In this document: piece after piece, positions 1-8,572 of the stretch | Layout: each line of letters opens with the position of its first letter | Position numbering within the stretch: the stretch's first letter is position 1 | The notes under the pieces: generated by a model | Database searches by the model: none | Seen by the model: only the letters and a program-made list of their open reading frames with translations | Told to the model about the DNA's origin: nothing | Origin: Microbacterium barkeri | Lineage (GTDB): Bacteria; Actinomycetota; Actinomycetes; Actinomycetales; Microbacteriaceae | Direction: 5' to 3' | Assembly: GCF_027921765.1 (NCBI RefSeq) | Contig: NZ_BSEJ01000001.1 | Coordinates: forward strand, 124,001-188,000 | DNA length: 64,000 nt | Position numbers and translations under genes: made by a program

Positions 1-874
1 CCTCGCCGATCGCGAGGATCGACGGGTCGGCCGTGCGGCAGCGGTCGTCGATGACGACCCCGCCGCGCGGGTCCGCGGGGAGCCCGGCGGCACGGGCGAG
101 CTCGTCGCGCGGGCGGACGCCCACGGTGAACACGACGATGTCGGCGCCGACGTAGGAGCCGTCCTGGAACTCGAGCCCCGCGACGCTGCCCGAGCGGTCG
201 GGGTCGAGGCGGGTCGTGCGGGCCTGGGTCAGCACCTCGATCCCGCGCGCCTCGATGAGGCGCCGCAGCGCGTTGCCGCCGGCGAGATCGAGCTGGGCCG
301 ACATGAGGCGGTCGGACGACTGCACGACCGTGCAGGCGACGTCGAGACCCTGGAGCGCTCCTGCCGCCTCGAGCCCGAGGAGCCCGCCGCCGATCACCTT
401 GCCGACGAGCGGCCTGCCCAGCTGCGCCGACCGCGCGGCGACGAAGTCGCGCATGCGCTGCACGTCGTCGATCGTCCGGTAGACGAAGCAGCCGGGGAGG
501 TCGGAGCCGTCGACGGCGACCTTCGCGGCGTAGGAGCCCGTCGCGAGGACGAGCGTGTCATAGGGGATGTCGCGGCGCGCGGCGGTCGTGACGGTGCGCT
601 CAGCGCGGTTGATGCGGATGACCGGCTCTCCGGGGAGGAGCTCGACCCGATCGTCATCGAAGACGCCGGGGTCGAGCGTCAGGTCGTCGGGGGTGGCGCC
701 CGAGAAGAACGACGTGAGGCCGACCCGGTCGTAGGGCAGCCGGCGCTCCTCGCCGAGCACGGTCACGTGCCAGGGGTCCGTCGTGCGGCTGAGGAGGCTC
801 TCGACGAAGCGATGCGCCACCATCCCGGCGCCGACGACGACGATGCGAGAGGGGAGGGGGTCCACGGCGGTCAT
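1..874 (-). CDS. nirB: NirB-like FAD/NAD(P)-dependent nitrite reductase large subunit, N-terminal part (3' end outside window)
   Basis: About 291 N-terminal residues are visible, starting at the ATG whose complement ends at 874; the gene runs off the left edge. The start has a dinucleotide-binding fold (VVVGAGMVAHRF), followed by LPYDRVGLTSFF, LATGSYA, CFVYRTIDDV and a second Rossmann motif GGGLLGLEAAGAL. This order and wording match the reductase half of assimilatory/respiratory NirB, which passes electrons from NAD(P)H via FAD to a sirohaem/4Fe-4S centre for nitrite-to-ammonia reduction. The sirohaem half would lie outside the window, so a shorter stand-alone FAD oxidoreductase of the same family cannot be excluded. 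It lies downstream of map on the same strand but 139 bp away, so it probably has its own promoter. Confidence 0.78.
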   Translation of the reverse strand, partial: MTAVDPLPSRIVVVGAGMVAHRFVESLLSRTTDPWHVTVLGEERRLPYDRVGLTSFFSGATPDDLTLDPGVFDDDRVELLPGEPVIRINRAERTVTTAARRDIPYDTLVLATGSYAAKVAVDGSDLPGCFVYRTIDDVQRMRDFVAARSAQLGRPLVGKVIGGGLLGLEAAGALQGLDVACTVVQSSDRLMSAQLDLAGGNALRRLIEARGIEVLTQARTTRLDPDRSGSVAGLEFQDGSYVGADIVVFTVGVRPRDELARAAGLPADPRGGVVIDDRCRTADPSILAIGE

Positions 875-1013
875 GGCGGCTCCTGCGTTCGAGGGTCACT
901 TCGAGGTCGTGACACGAACGTAGGAGCGCGGTGTTTCCCGTCTGCGCGGCCGGGGGTTTCCCCGAGCGAACGTTTCGCTCACAACCGCCTGAGCGGCGGA
1001 TGTGAGGACGGCG

Positions 1014-1787
1014 TCAGAGGTGCGAGCGGTCCGTCAGGACGATCGGGCCGTCCTCCGTGATCGCGATGGTGTGCTCGCTGTGCGCGCCGCGCGAGCCGTC
1101 CGCGCTGCGCAGCGTCCAGCCATCCGGGTCGGTGACGAGCTCGTCGGTGCTCTGCAGGAACCACGGCTCGATCGCGATGACGAGACCCGGCTTGAGCGGG
1201 AAGCCGCGCCCGGGGCGGCCGTCGTTCGGGATGTGCGGGTCGCCGTGCATGATGCGGCCCACGCCGTGGCCGCCGAAGTCGGTGTTGATCGAGAGGCCGT
1301 CGGCACGCGCGATCTGCGAGATGGCCGCGGAGATGTCGCCCACGCGATTGCCCACCGTCGCGGCGGCGATCGCCGCGTCGAGCGCGCGCTCGGTCGTGTC
1401 GATGAGGGCGAGGTCCTCGTCGCGCGGGGTGCCGACGACGAACGAGACAGCGGAGTCGGCGACCCAGCCGTCGATCGAGACCGCGAAGTCGAGCGTGACG
1501 AGGTCGCCGTCGCGCAGCGCGTAGTCGTGCGGGAGCCCGTGGAGGACCGCGTCGTTGATCGACGTGCAGATGACCTTGCCGAACGGGCTCGCGCCGAACG
1601 ACGGGTGGTAGTCGATGTAGCACGACTCGGCCCCTGCCCGGCGGATGAGCTCGTGCGCGCGACGGTCGATCGCGAGGAGGTTCGTGCCGACCTTCGTCTC
1701 CTCGCGAAGGGTCGCGAGGGTCTCCGCGACGAACCGGCCAGCCGGCCGCATCTGCTCGATCTCGGCCGGGGTGCGCAGTTCGATCAT
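1014..1787 (-). CDS. map: methionine aminopeptidase type I
   Basis: 257-residue cytosolic metalloprotease that removes the initiator methionine from nascent proteins. The start at 1787 (MIELRTPAEIEQMRPAGRF) is preceded by a GAGAGGAC ribosome site. The pita-bread fold signatures are present: the DLVTLDFAVSIDGW segment with the metal-binding Asp, the GGHGVGRIMHGDPHIPN segment with the catalytic His, and the IAIEPW segment with the metal-binding Glu. The length fits the short type Ia/Ib enzymes without an SH3 extension. It diverges from rplS across a 245-bp gap. Confidence 0.95.
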   Translation of the reverse strand: MIELRTPAEIEQMRPAGRFVAETLATLREETKVGTNLLAIDRRAHELIRRAGAESCYIDYHPSFGASPFGKVICTSINDAVLHGLPHDYALRDGDLVTLDFAVSIDGWVADSAVSFVVGTPRDEDLALIDTTERALDAAIAAATVGNRVGDISAAISQIARADGLSINTDFGGHGVGRIMHGDPHIPNDGRPGRGFPLKPGLVIAIEPWFLQSTDELVTDPDGWTLRSADGSRGAHSEHTIAITEDGPIVLTDRSHL

Positions 1788-2032
1788 GGGGGTGTCCTCT
1801 CGCTCGAACCTCCATTCTCCCCGATGCGCGGCGAGGGGCGGCACCCGCGGATCGTGGCGCGGGTCCTGGTGTGAGACAATGGGATGTCGTGCTGTGACGA
1901 CCGCGCCCGTCGGCGCGGGCCGTTTCGCGCTCTGCCGCAGGGGAGCCGAGGGTCCACGGGATCCCACATGCACGTGCGATACCCCATTTTCGAAGGCGGT
2001 CGACCTGAGGCGGCCGCAGGAAGAGAACCGTC
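1788..2032. promoter_or_regulatory. divergent map/rplS intergenic region with probable rplS leader
   Basis: 245 bp without a gene. A possible -10 (TGAGACAAT, ending at 1880) lies about 150 nt before rplS, implying a long 5' leader. The leader carries a perfect hairpin CCGCGCC-CGTC-GGCGCGG at 1901-1918. A GGAAGAG ribosome site sits just before the rplS ATG. Leaders of ribosomal protein genes often bind the protein product, but I cannot match this one to a known family by eye. Confidence 0.4.
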
Positions 2033-2383
2033 ATGCACATTCTCGACGCCGTCGATGCGGCTTCGCTCCGCTCCGACGTCCCCGCGTTCGGCCCCGGTGA
2101 CACCGTCAAGGTGCACGTGAACATCGTCGAGGGCAGCCGCTCGCGCATCCAGGTGTTCCAGGGCGTCGTCATCCGCCGTCAGGGCTCGGGCGTGCGCGAG
2201 ACCTTCACGGTCCGCAAGATCAGCTTCCAGGTCGGCGTGGAGCGCACGTTCCCCGTGCACTCGCCGGTCATCGACCACATCGAGGTCGTCACGCGCGGTG
2301 ACGTGCGTCGCGCGAAGCTGTACTACCTGCGCGAGCTGCGCGGCAAGAAGGCGAAGATCAAGGAGAAGCGCGAGAACGCCTGA
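2033..2383 (+). CDS. rplS: 50S ribosomal protein L19
   Basis: 116 residues, the usual L19 length. Family landmarks include [45 protein letters not shown] and the C-terminal [21 protein letters not shown]19 sits at the 30S-50S interface. The ATG follows a GGAAGAG ribosome site. The gene is monocistronic: a long perfect hairpin lies just downstream (2399-2434) before lepB. In many bacteria rplS is grouped with trmD and rimM; here neither is adjacent. Confidence 0.97.
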   Translation: MHILDAVDAASLRSDVPAFGPGDTVKVHVNIVEGSRSRIQVFQGVVIRRQGSGVRETFTVRKISFQVGVERTFPVHSPVIDHIEVVTRGDVRRAKLYYLRELRGKKAKIKEKRENA

Positions 2384-2398
2384 TTTCACGCGATCCGA

Positions 2399-2434
2399 GC
2401 AGACACCCCGTGCCCCGCGGCACGGGGTGTCTGC
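2399..2434 (+). terminator. rplS terminator hairpin
   Basis: A perfect 16-bp stem (GCAGACACCCCGTGCC with its complement) closes a 4-nt loop, starting 15 nt after the rplS stop. It lacks a strong T-run, as is common for actinobacterial terminators. Confidence 0.75.
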
Positions 2435-2496
2435 GTTCATGTGAGATTCTGGAGGAACGCCCCCGTCACCTCGGCGGCGCGGACGCGAAGGACCCC

Positions 2497-3264
2497 ATGA
2501 CGAGCGACACCACGACCGCCGAGCAGCCGGAGCAGCGCGGACGGGGCATCCTCATGTTCCTGCGCGACATCGCCGTCATCGTGGTGGTCGCGCTGGTGGT
2601 GTCGTTCCTCATCAAGACGTTCATCGTCCGGTCGTTCTTCATCCCGTCGGCGTCGATGGAGGACACCCTCCAGATCGACGACCGCATCCTCGTGGACGAG
2701 CTCACGCCGCTGTGGACGGGCTACGAGCGCGGGGACATCGTCGTGTTCGAGGATCCGGGCGGCTGGCTCGATCCGCAGCCGAAGGCGCCCGAGCAGTCGC
2801 CGTTCATGGAGGCCGTCGACGGGCTCCTGACCCTCGTGGGGCTGTCGGCCGGCGATTCGGACGACCACCTCGTGAAGCGCATCATCGGGCTGCCGGGCGA
2901 TCACGTCGAGTGCTGCAACGCTCTGGGGCAGATCACCGTCAACGGGGTGCCGGTCGACGAGCTCGGCTACCTCAAGCTGCCCGAGGGCGACACCCAGGCC
3001 TCGAACGACCCGTTCGACGTCGTCGTGCCGGAGGGTGCCCTGTGGGTGCTCGGCGACAACCGCGACAACTCGCGCGATGCGCGCTTCCACACGGACCAGC
3101 CCGGCGGCGGATTCGTGCCGATCGACAACGTCGTGGGCCGGGTGTTCCTCCTCACCTGGCCGCTCGACCGTTTCGGGACGGTCGACGGGCACCACGAGGT
3201 GTTCCGGGGCATCCCCGACCGCGAGGACGAGGCCGAGGAGGAGAAGGCGAGCGCCGCGGGATGA
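2497..3264 (+). CDS. lepB: type I signal peptidase
   Basis: 255 residues with one N-terminal membrane span (about 21-47) and an extracytoplasmic catalytic domain. It cleaves signal peptides from Sec- and Tat-exported proteins. The catalytic Ser53 is in the box FIPSASMEDTL and the general-base Lys127 is in LVKRIIGLPGD. A further conserved box, LGDNRDNSRDAR, is present near residue 190. I chose the ATG at 2497, preceded by AAGGA, instead of an upstream in-frame ATG that lies inside the rplS terminator. The stop overlaps the rnhB start (ATGA), so the two are translationally coupled. Confidence 0.95.
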   Translation: MTSDTTTAEQPEQRGRGILMFLRDIAVIVVVALVVSFLIKTFIVRSFFIPSASMEDTLQIDDRILVDELTPLWTGYERGDIVVFEDPGGWLDPQPKAPEQSPFMEAVDGLLTLVGLSAGDSDDHLVKRIIGLPGDHVECCNALGQITVNGVPVDELGYLKLPEGDTQASNDPFDVVVPEGALWVLGDNRDNSRDARFHTDQPGGGFVPIDNVVGRVFLLTWPLDRFGTVDGHHEVFRGIPDREDEAEEEKASAAG

Positions 3265-3920
3265 CCGTCGTCGCGCCGACCATCGCGCACGAGCGGGCGC
3301 TCCTCGCGGAGGCGCCGCTCGTCTTCGCGCTCGACGAGGTCGGGCGCGGCGCCCTCGCCGGGCCCGTGACCATCGGGGCATCCGTCGTGGACGCGGAGGC
3401 CGTCGCCTGCACGGTTCCCGAGGGGCTGCGCGACTCGAAGCTCGTCCCCGCCGGACGCCGCGCGGACGTCGCCGACCGCGCGGCCGCGTGGGTCAGGGCC
3501 AGCGCGCTCGGCTGGGCGACGGCCGCGGAGGTCGACGAGATCGGGATCATCCGCGCCCTGGGCCTCGCGGCCGTCCGCGCGCTCGCGTCGCTCGAGGAGC
3601 AGGGCTACGCGCCCGCGGCCGGGGTCGTGCTCCTCGACGGCAACCACGACTACATCTCGCCCGTGCGCGGCGCGGGGCTCGACATCCGCACGGTGGTCAA
3701 GGGCGACCGCGACTGCGCGTCGCTCGCTGCGGCATCGGTCATCGCGAAGGTCGCGCGTGACGGCCTCATGACCGGACTCCATGACGAGCTCCCGGTCTAC
3801 GAATGGGCCAGCAACAAGGGGTACGCGAGCGCGACGCACCGTGCCGCGATCCGCGAGCACGGCCTGAGTGCGCACCACCGCCGGTCGTGGGCTATCACCG
3901 ACGCGCCCGCGCTGTTCTGA
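3261..3920 (+). CDS. rnhB: ribonuclease HII
   Basis: 219 residues. RNase HII cuts RNA in RNA:DNA hybrids and starts removal of ribonucleotides misincorporated into DNA. The catalytic D-E pair sits at residues 25-26 in LDEVGRGALAGPV. The substrate-binding LRDSK and the later acidic residues in VVLLDGN and VVKGDRDCASLAAASVIAKV are present, so the enzyme looks intact. It overlaps lepB by 4 nt (ATGA). Confidence 0.95.
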   Translation: MTVVAPTIAHERALLAEAPLVFALDEVGRGALAGPVTIGASVVDAEAVACTVPEGLRDSKLVPAGRRADVADRAAAWVRASALGWATAAEVDEIGIIRALGLAAVRALASLEEQGYAPAAGVVLLDGNHDYISPVRGAGLDIRTVVKGDRDCASLAAASVIAKVARDGLMTGLHDELPVYEWASNKGYASATHRAAIREHGLSAHHRRSWAITDAPALF

Positions 3921-3958
3921 GCCGTCTTCGAGCGGCGCGACGCGGCATCCCGGACGCC

Positions 3959-3964
3959 TAGGAT
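3959..3964 (+). promoter_or_regulatory. -10 box (TAGGAT) of the DUF2469 gene
   Basis: TAGGAT is followed by GGGAGG and then ACC-ATG, with 9 nt between hexamer and start codon at 3974. Transcription would begin at about 3971, leaving a 3-nt leader. Confidence 0.5.
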
Positions 3965-3973
3965 GGGAGGACC

Positions 3974-4300
3974 ATGGATGACGATGTCTTCGAGGATTAC
4001 GACCGCGAGCTCGAGCTGGCTCTGTTCCGCGAGTACCGCGACGTGGTCTCGCAGTTCCAGTTCGTGATCGAGACCGAGCGCCGCTTCTACCTCGCGAACG
4101 AGGTCGACGTCGTCCGTCACGACACCGAGACCGACTTCTACTTCGAGATCACGATGAAGGACGTCTGGGTCTGGGACATCTACCGCTCGGACCGCTTCGT
4201 GAAGTCGGTGCGCGTGCTCACGTTCAAGGACGTGAACATCGAGGAGCTGTCGCGCCGCGACTTCGAACTGCCCGACGAGCTCTCGCTCGACGGCAAGTAG
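3974..4300 (+). CDS. DUF2469 family protein
   Basis: 108-residue acidic cytosolic protein, no membrane span. The sequence (start MDDDVFEDYDRELELALFRE; middle DVVRHDTETDFYFEITMKD; then DVWVWDIYRS) is the actinobacterial DUF2469 family, whose members sit beside rnhB and yraN in mycobacteria and relatives. Its function is not known to me. It has its own probable promoter (-10 at 3959) despite lying in the lepB-dprA cluster. Confidence 0.88.
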   Translation: MDDDVFEDYDRELELALFREYRDVVSQFQFVIETERRFYLANEVDVVRHDTETDFYFEITMKDVWVWDIYRSDRFVKSVRVLTFKDVNIEELSRRDFELPDELSLDGK

Positions 4301-4408
4301 CACCCCCGCGCGGCGACGCCGTGTGCACAGGCGCGTCCCGCGGCGCGCCGTCTCCCCACCCGGCCGTCCGCCGCCGCATCCGGTCGTCCGTCCAGGCAGT
4401 CTGCCGTC

Positions 4409-4771
4409 ATGGCACGGAAGGACGACCTCGGTCGAGCGGGCGAGGAGCGCGCGGCGCAGTACCTCTCATCGATCGGGTACGAGATCCTCGACCGCAACTG
4501 GCGGTGCGCTGACGGGGAGATCGACATCGTCGCGTGCCGCGGCACACGGCTCGCGGTCGTCGAGGTCAAGACGCGCACGGGCACGGCCTTCGGCCATCCG
4601 CTCGAGGCCGTCGACCGGCGCAAGCTGCGTCGGCTGTGGCGGCTCGCGGCGGCGTGGACACGCGCGCACCCCGGAGCGCTGCTCGGCCGATCCCTCCGGA
4701 TCGACGCGGTCGCGATCGTGGGCGCCGATCCCGGGACGGGCGCCCTCGAGCATCTCGAGGACCTCCGATGA
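4409..4771 (+). CDS. YraN/UPF0102 family nuclease-like protein
   Basis: 120 residues with the UPF0102 hallmarks: the start LGRAGEERAAQYLSSIGYEIL, then RNWRCADGEIDIVA, then VVEVKTRTGTAFG. The E-x-D-I and E-V-K residues form a PD-(D/E)XK-type nuclease core. The family is conserved next to rnhB and dprA; its substrate is unproven, although an endonuclease role has been suggested. The final ATGA overlaps the comM start at 4768. The 108 bp before this gene show nothing recognisable. Confidence 0.88.
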   Translation: MARKDDLGRAGEERAAQYLSSIGYEILDRNWRCADGEIDIVACRGTRLAVVEVKTRTGTAFGHPLEAVDRRKLRRLWRLAAAWTRAHPGALLGRSLRIDAVAIVGADPGTGALEHLEDLR

Positions 4772-6294
4772 CGGTCGCGCGGACGTGGGCGGTCGCGCTC
4801 ACCGGGCTCACGGGCGAGCTCGTCGAGGTGGAGGCCGACGTCACGTCGCATCAGCCGGAGATCCGGATCATCGGCCTCGCCGACCGCGCGCTCGGCGAGG
4901 CCGCGCGCCGGGTCACGAGCGCGTGCGAGAACAGCGGGCTCATGCTCCCGTACCGGCGCCTCACCGTGAACCTGTCGCCGGCGGGGCTCCCGAAGCACGG
5001 GACCGCGTTCGATCTCGCGATCGCGGTGACCGCGCTGGCGACCGACGACCGCCTGCGCCGGTCCTCGGCGGCCGAGGTCGTGCATCTCGGCGAGCTGGGG
5101 CTGGACGGGCGCCTGCGGCCCGTGCCGGGCATCCTGCCGGCCGTGCGCGCCGCGGTCGCCGCTGGCCGCACCCGGGTCGTGCTCCCCTGGGCGAACCGGG
5201 AGGAGGCCGAGCTCGTCGCGGGCGCCGAGGTGCGCGGGGCGATCTCGCTCGCTCAGGTCGCGGCGTGGCACGGCTCCGAGGTGGAGGTGCCGGACCTCCC
5301 GCCGATCCCCGGCCCGCCGGCGCCCGAGGCCGACGAGGACGACGTCGACCTCGCTGACGTCGTGGGGCAGCGCGACGCCGTCGAGGCGCTCGTCGTGGCC
5401 GCGGCGGGCGGTCACCACGTGCTCATGTCGGGCCCGCCGGGAGCGGGCAAGACCATGCTCGCCCGCCGTCTGCCCGGCATCCTCCCGCCGCTCGACGACG
5501 AGGCAGCCCTCGAGGCCGCATCGCTGCGGTCGCTCGCGGGGGAGCGGGTCGTGCGCCTCGACCGGCGGCCGCCGTTCGAGGCGCCCCACCACTCGGCGTC
5601 GACCGCCGCGCTCGTCGGCGGCGGGTCGCGCACCGTGCGGCCGGGTGCGATCGCGCGCGCGAGCCGCGGGGTGCTGTTCATCGACGAGGCGACCGAGGCG
5701 TCGTCGTCGACGCTCGACGCGCTGCGCCAGCCGCTCGAGCAGGGGCGCATCGACATCCACCGCGCGGGGTTCTCCGCGCGCTTCCCGGCGCGCTTCCAGC
5801 TCGTCCTCGCGATGAATCCCTGTCCGTGCGGGGAGTACGGCGTGCGCGGCGGGTCGTGCACGTGCTCTCCGCACATCATCCGCCGGTACGCGCAGCGCCT
5901 CTCGGGTCCGCTGCTCGACCGCATCGACATCGATCTGCGCGTCGAAAGGATCGCGAGCATCGCGCAGACGCGCGCGGGAGACGCCATGTCATCGGAGGAG
6001 GGGCGGCAGCGTGTGCTCGCGGCGCGGGATCGGGCGCGGGAGCGGCTGTCGGGAACGCCCTGGCGCATCAACGCCGAGGTCCCCGGGACGTGGCTGCGGC
6101 GCGGTCCGCGAGCGCCCGACGCCGCGGCGCTGCGGGGGCTCGACGCCGCGCTCCAGCGCGGGCTCATCACCCTGAGGGGCTACGACCGCGTGCTGCGGGT
6201 CGCCTGGACGGTCGCCGATCTGGCCGGCAGGGACCGGCCGGACGCGGCGGATGTGGGCAGGGCGCTGTTCCTGAAGAAGGGAGTCGTGGCATGA
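4768..6294 (+). CDS. comM: YifB/ComM family Mg-chelatase-like AAA+ ATPase
   Basis: 508 residues. The N-terminal Lon-protease-like domain spans about 1-180. A AAA+ core follows, with Walker A GPPGAGKT near residue 222, Walker B-type LFIDEATEAS, and a Mg-chelatase C-terminal domain. A Cys cluster (NPCPCGEYGVRGGSCTC) is typical of the family. ComM helicases promote branch migration during recombination of incoming DNA, consistent with the dprA gene that overlaps its stop codon by 4 nt. Confidence 0.93.
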   Translation: MTVARTWAVALTGLTGELVEVEADVTSHQPEIRIIGLADRALGEAARRVTSACENSGLMLPYRRLTVNLSPAGLPKHGTAFDLAIAVTALATDDRLRRSSAAEVVHLGELGLDGRLRPVPGILPAVRAAVAAGRTRVVLPWANREEAELVAGAEVRGAISLAQVAAWHGSEVEVPDLPPIPGPPAPEADEDDVDLADVVGQRDAVEALVVAAAGGHHVLMSGPPGAGKTMLARRLPGILPPLDDEAALEAASLRSLAGERVVRLDRRPPFEAPHHSASTAALVGGGSRTVRPGAIARASRGVLFIDEATEASSSTLDALRQPLEQGRIDIHRAGFSARFPARFQLVLAMNPCPCGEYGVRGGSCTCSPHIIRRYAQRLSGPLLDRIDIDLRVERIASIAQTRAGDAMSSEEGRQRVLAARDRARERLSGTPWRINAEVPGTWLRRGPRAPDAAALRGLDAALQRGLITLRGYDRVLRVAWTVADLAGRDRPDAADVGRALFLKKGVVA

Positions 6295-7451
6295 CGCTGC
6301 TCGACGACGATCGCGTGCGCCGAGCGGGTGCGGCGCACAGCCGGGAGGAGCCGGCCCGTCTGGCGCGCGCGGTGTGGACCGCCATCGTCGAGCCGGGCGA
6401 TGGGACCGCGGGCGCGCTCGTCGCGGCGCACGGTCCGGATGAGGCTCTGCGGATGGTCGAGGCGGGGCTGCACGACGGATCGCTCGCGGAGCTCGGGCTG
6501 GGCGCGCAGGCGCTCGCGGCCGCTCGGTCGCGGTGGCAGCCGCGGCTCGACCCCGCGCACGTCGCGCAGGCCCTCGCGCAGGGCGCTCGCGCGGGGCTGG
6601 TGCTCGTGACCCCGGAGGACGCGGGGTGGCCCGAGCAGCTGACCGACCTCGGCACGCACGCGCCGCTCGCCCTGTGGACGAGAGGCGACGTGACGGGCCT
6701 CTCGCGCATCGCACGCTCGGTCGCGATCGTGGGCGCACGCGCGGCGACGCCATACGGGGAGCACGTCGCGGCCGAGCTCGCGGGCGAGCTCGCGTCCCGC
6801 GGCATCGGCGTGATCTCGGGTGCCGCGTACGGCATCGACGGCGCTGCCCATCGCGCGACGCTCGGCGTCGGCGGGCTGACGGTCGCGGTCGTCGCCGGCG
6901 GCGCCGACCGCGTGTATCCCGCCGGGCACGCTCGCCTGTTCGCCGACATCGCGCGCGTCGGCGCGATCGTGAGCGAGACGGCGCCGGGCGCGACGCCGAC
7001 CAAGTGGCGGTTCCTTCAGCGGAATCGGTGCATCGCCGCGCTGAGCGCCGCGACCGTCGTCGTCGAGGCCGGCGCGCGCAGCGGCACGCTGAACACGGCA
7101 GGGCACGCCGCGGCGCTCGGGCGACCGCTCGGAGCCGTCCCCGGACCCGTGACGAGTGCGACCTCGGCCGGCTGTCATCGCCTGCTGCGCGAGTTCGACG
7201 CGCAGTGCATCACGTCGGCCGCCGACGTCCTCGAGCTGATCGGCGAGGGAGCCGACGACGCGACCGCTCTGGGCGGTCCATCCGCGGAGGAGGTCCGCGT
7301 CCGCGATGCGCTCGCCTCCCGCTCCCCACGCGATGTCGATGAGATCGCACGGCGCAGCGGGATGGCCGTGGAGGCCGTTCAGGCCGCGCTCGGCCTGCTC
7401 GAGCTGGCCGGCGCGGTGCGACGCACGGACGGCGGCTGGGTGCTCGCCTGA
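6291..7451 (+). CDS. dprA: DNA-processing protein DprA/Smf
   Basis: 386 residues. The central Rossmann-like DprA fold (about 140-315) includes VAIVGARAATPYGEHVA, GVISGAAYGIDGAAHRATL and the ARSGTLNTAGHAAALGRP segment. A C-terminal winged-helix module (about 330-386) is also present. DprA loads RecA on incoming single-stranded DNA. It starts inside the comM stop (ATGA) and ends 19 bp from the convergent MerR gene. In related genomes xerC often follows directly; here a 2-kb minus-strand insert intervenes. Confidence 0.94.
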   Translation: MTLLDDDRVRRAGAAHSREEPARLARAVWTAIVEPGDGTAGALVAAHGPDEALRMVEAGLHDGSLAELGLGAQALAAARSRWQPRLDPAHVAQALAQGARAGLVLVTPEDAGWPEQLTDLGTHAPLALWTRGDVTGLSRIARSVAIVGARAATPYGEHVAAELAGELASRGIGVISGAAYGIDGAAHRATLGVGGLTVAVVAGGADRVYPAGHARLFADIARVGAIVSETAPGATPTKWRFLQRNRCIAALSAATVVVEAGARSGTLNTAGHAAALGRPLGAVPGPVTSATSAGCHRLLREFDAQCITSAADVLELIGEGADDATALGGPSAEEVRVRDALASRSPRDVDEIARRSGMAVEAVQAALGLLELAGAVRRTDGGWVLA

Positions 7452-7470
7452 TAGCCGAGGGTTCCTGCGC

Positions 7471-8505
7471 TCACGACCCTCCGGCGATCGCCGCAGCCAG
7501 CCAGCGGCCGAGCTCTCCGAGACTCGGGCCGTCTCCGTCGCCCCGCGTGCGGTGGGCGCCGTCGAGAAGGGCGGCATCCGGGTGCGGGCCGCCGTTGACG
7601 ATCGCGACCAGCTCGAGATAGCGGCCCTCGGTCGTGCGGTACTCCTCGTCCTCAAGGGCCTCGAGGGTGAGGCTGTCGACCGTGCGATAGCGCTCGGCGA
7701 GCCGTGCGCGGAGGTCGTCGTCGGCCGCGACGCCGAACGTCCCGGCGAGCTCGTCGACCAGCTGTGCGGCGAGGGAGGCCACGTGGGGATCGTCCGCCGC
7801 GAGACCCGCCTGGTGAGCGGCCGTGAGCCGGCGCATCAGGTCGGCGCCTGCCGAGTGGATGAAGTCCTGCACGGGAGGCGTGGACATCTCCGGACCGGGC
7901 AACTGCGCGTACGTCGCGTGCAGGTAGGAGCGGATCGCCGCGCGGAACCGATCGTCCTGCAGAAGCTCCGCGAGGCTCATCCAGGCGTCGAGCTGCTCGG
8001 GGGCCGGGTCGGGCGGCAGCACCGGCCGCACGTCGCGGATGCGCTCGGACGCCTCCTGCGGAAGGCCGGCGGCGACCTCGTCGAGGAAGTCGTCGATGAG
8101 CCGCTGACGGTCGGCATCGGGCATTGTCACGAGCCTGCGCAGGAGGTTCGCGCGCTCCGCCGTGCCCTCCTGTCGCACGAGCGCGCGGAGGACGGCGCGC
8201 TTCGCGTCCAGATCCGCGGCCCGCGTCTCGATCATGTGGAGATGCTCGGCGAGCACATCCCGCAGCGAGCTCGTTCCGGCGAGCACGCGGCGCACCTGCG
8301 GCAGACCGGTCTCGAGGTCGCGCAGCGTGCGGACGAGCTCGAGCCGGGCGATCGCGTCCACGTCGTAGAGGCGATGGCCTCCGTCGGTGGCGTCGGTCGC
8401 GTCGACGAGTCCCTCGTCGTCGTAGTAGCGGATGGCGCTGACGCTGAGTCCGGTGCGATGCGCGACCTCGCCGATGGAGGAGAGAGCGTTCTCGGAACTG
8501 TTCAT
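7471..8505 (-). CDS. MerR family transcriptional regulator
   Basis: 344 residues. An N-terminal winged helix-turn-helix (about 10-80: SSIGEVAHRTGLSVSAIRYY, then GHRLYDVDAIARLELVRTL) is followed by a long helical region. The C-terminal effector domain (about 130-344) is much larger than in metal-sensing MerR proteins and has no obvious Cys pair, so its signal is unknown. The ATG at 8505 has GTGAGGAC upstream. A CTCAAG-CGG-CTTGAG palindrome 17-31 nt before the start is a likely autoregulatory operator. It lies 67 bp downstream of the two membrane genes on the same strand. Confidence 0.88.
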   Translation of the reverse strand: MNSSENALSSIGEVAHRTGLSVSAIRYYDDEGLVDATDATDGGHRLYDVDAIARLELVRTLRDLETGLPQVRRVLAGTSSLRDVLAEHLHMIETRAADLDAKRAVLRALVRQEGTAERANLLRRLVTMPDADRQRLIDDFLDEVAAGLPQEASERIRDVRPVLPPDPAPEQLDAWMSLAELLQDDRFRAAIRSYLHATYAQLPGPEMSTPPVQDFIHSAGADLMRRLTAAHQAGLAADDPHVASLAAQLVDELAGTFGVAADDDLRARLAERYRTVDSLTLEALEDEEYRTTEGRYLELVAIVNGGPHPDAALLDGAHRTRGDGDGPSLGELGRWLAAAIAGGS

Positions 8506-8521
8506 GTCCTCACCCTGAGGC

Positions 8522-8536
8522 CTCAAGCGGCTTGAG
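8522..8536 (-). promoter_or_regulatory. MerR-type operator palindrome
   Basis: CTCAAG-CGG-CTTGAG is a perfect 6+6 bp dyad just upstream of the MerR gene start (8505). The half-site CCTCAAG is the one known for SoxR/MerR-family operators, which normally lie between -35 and -10. Confidence 0.6.
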
Positions 8537-8572
8537 ATGCAAGCCCGATCTCCCGACAGCGGCTCCTCGCTC

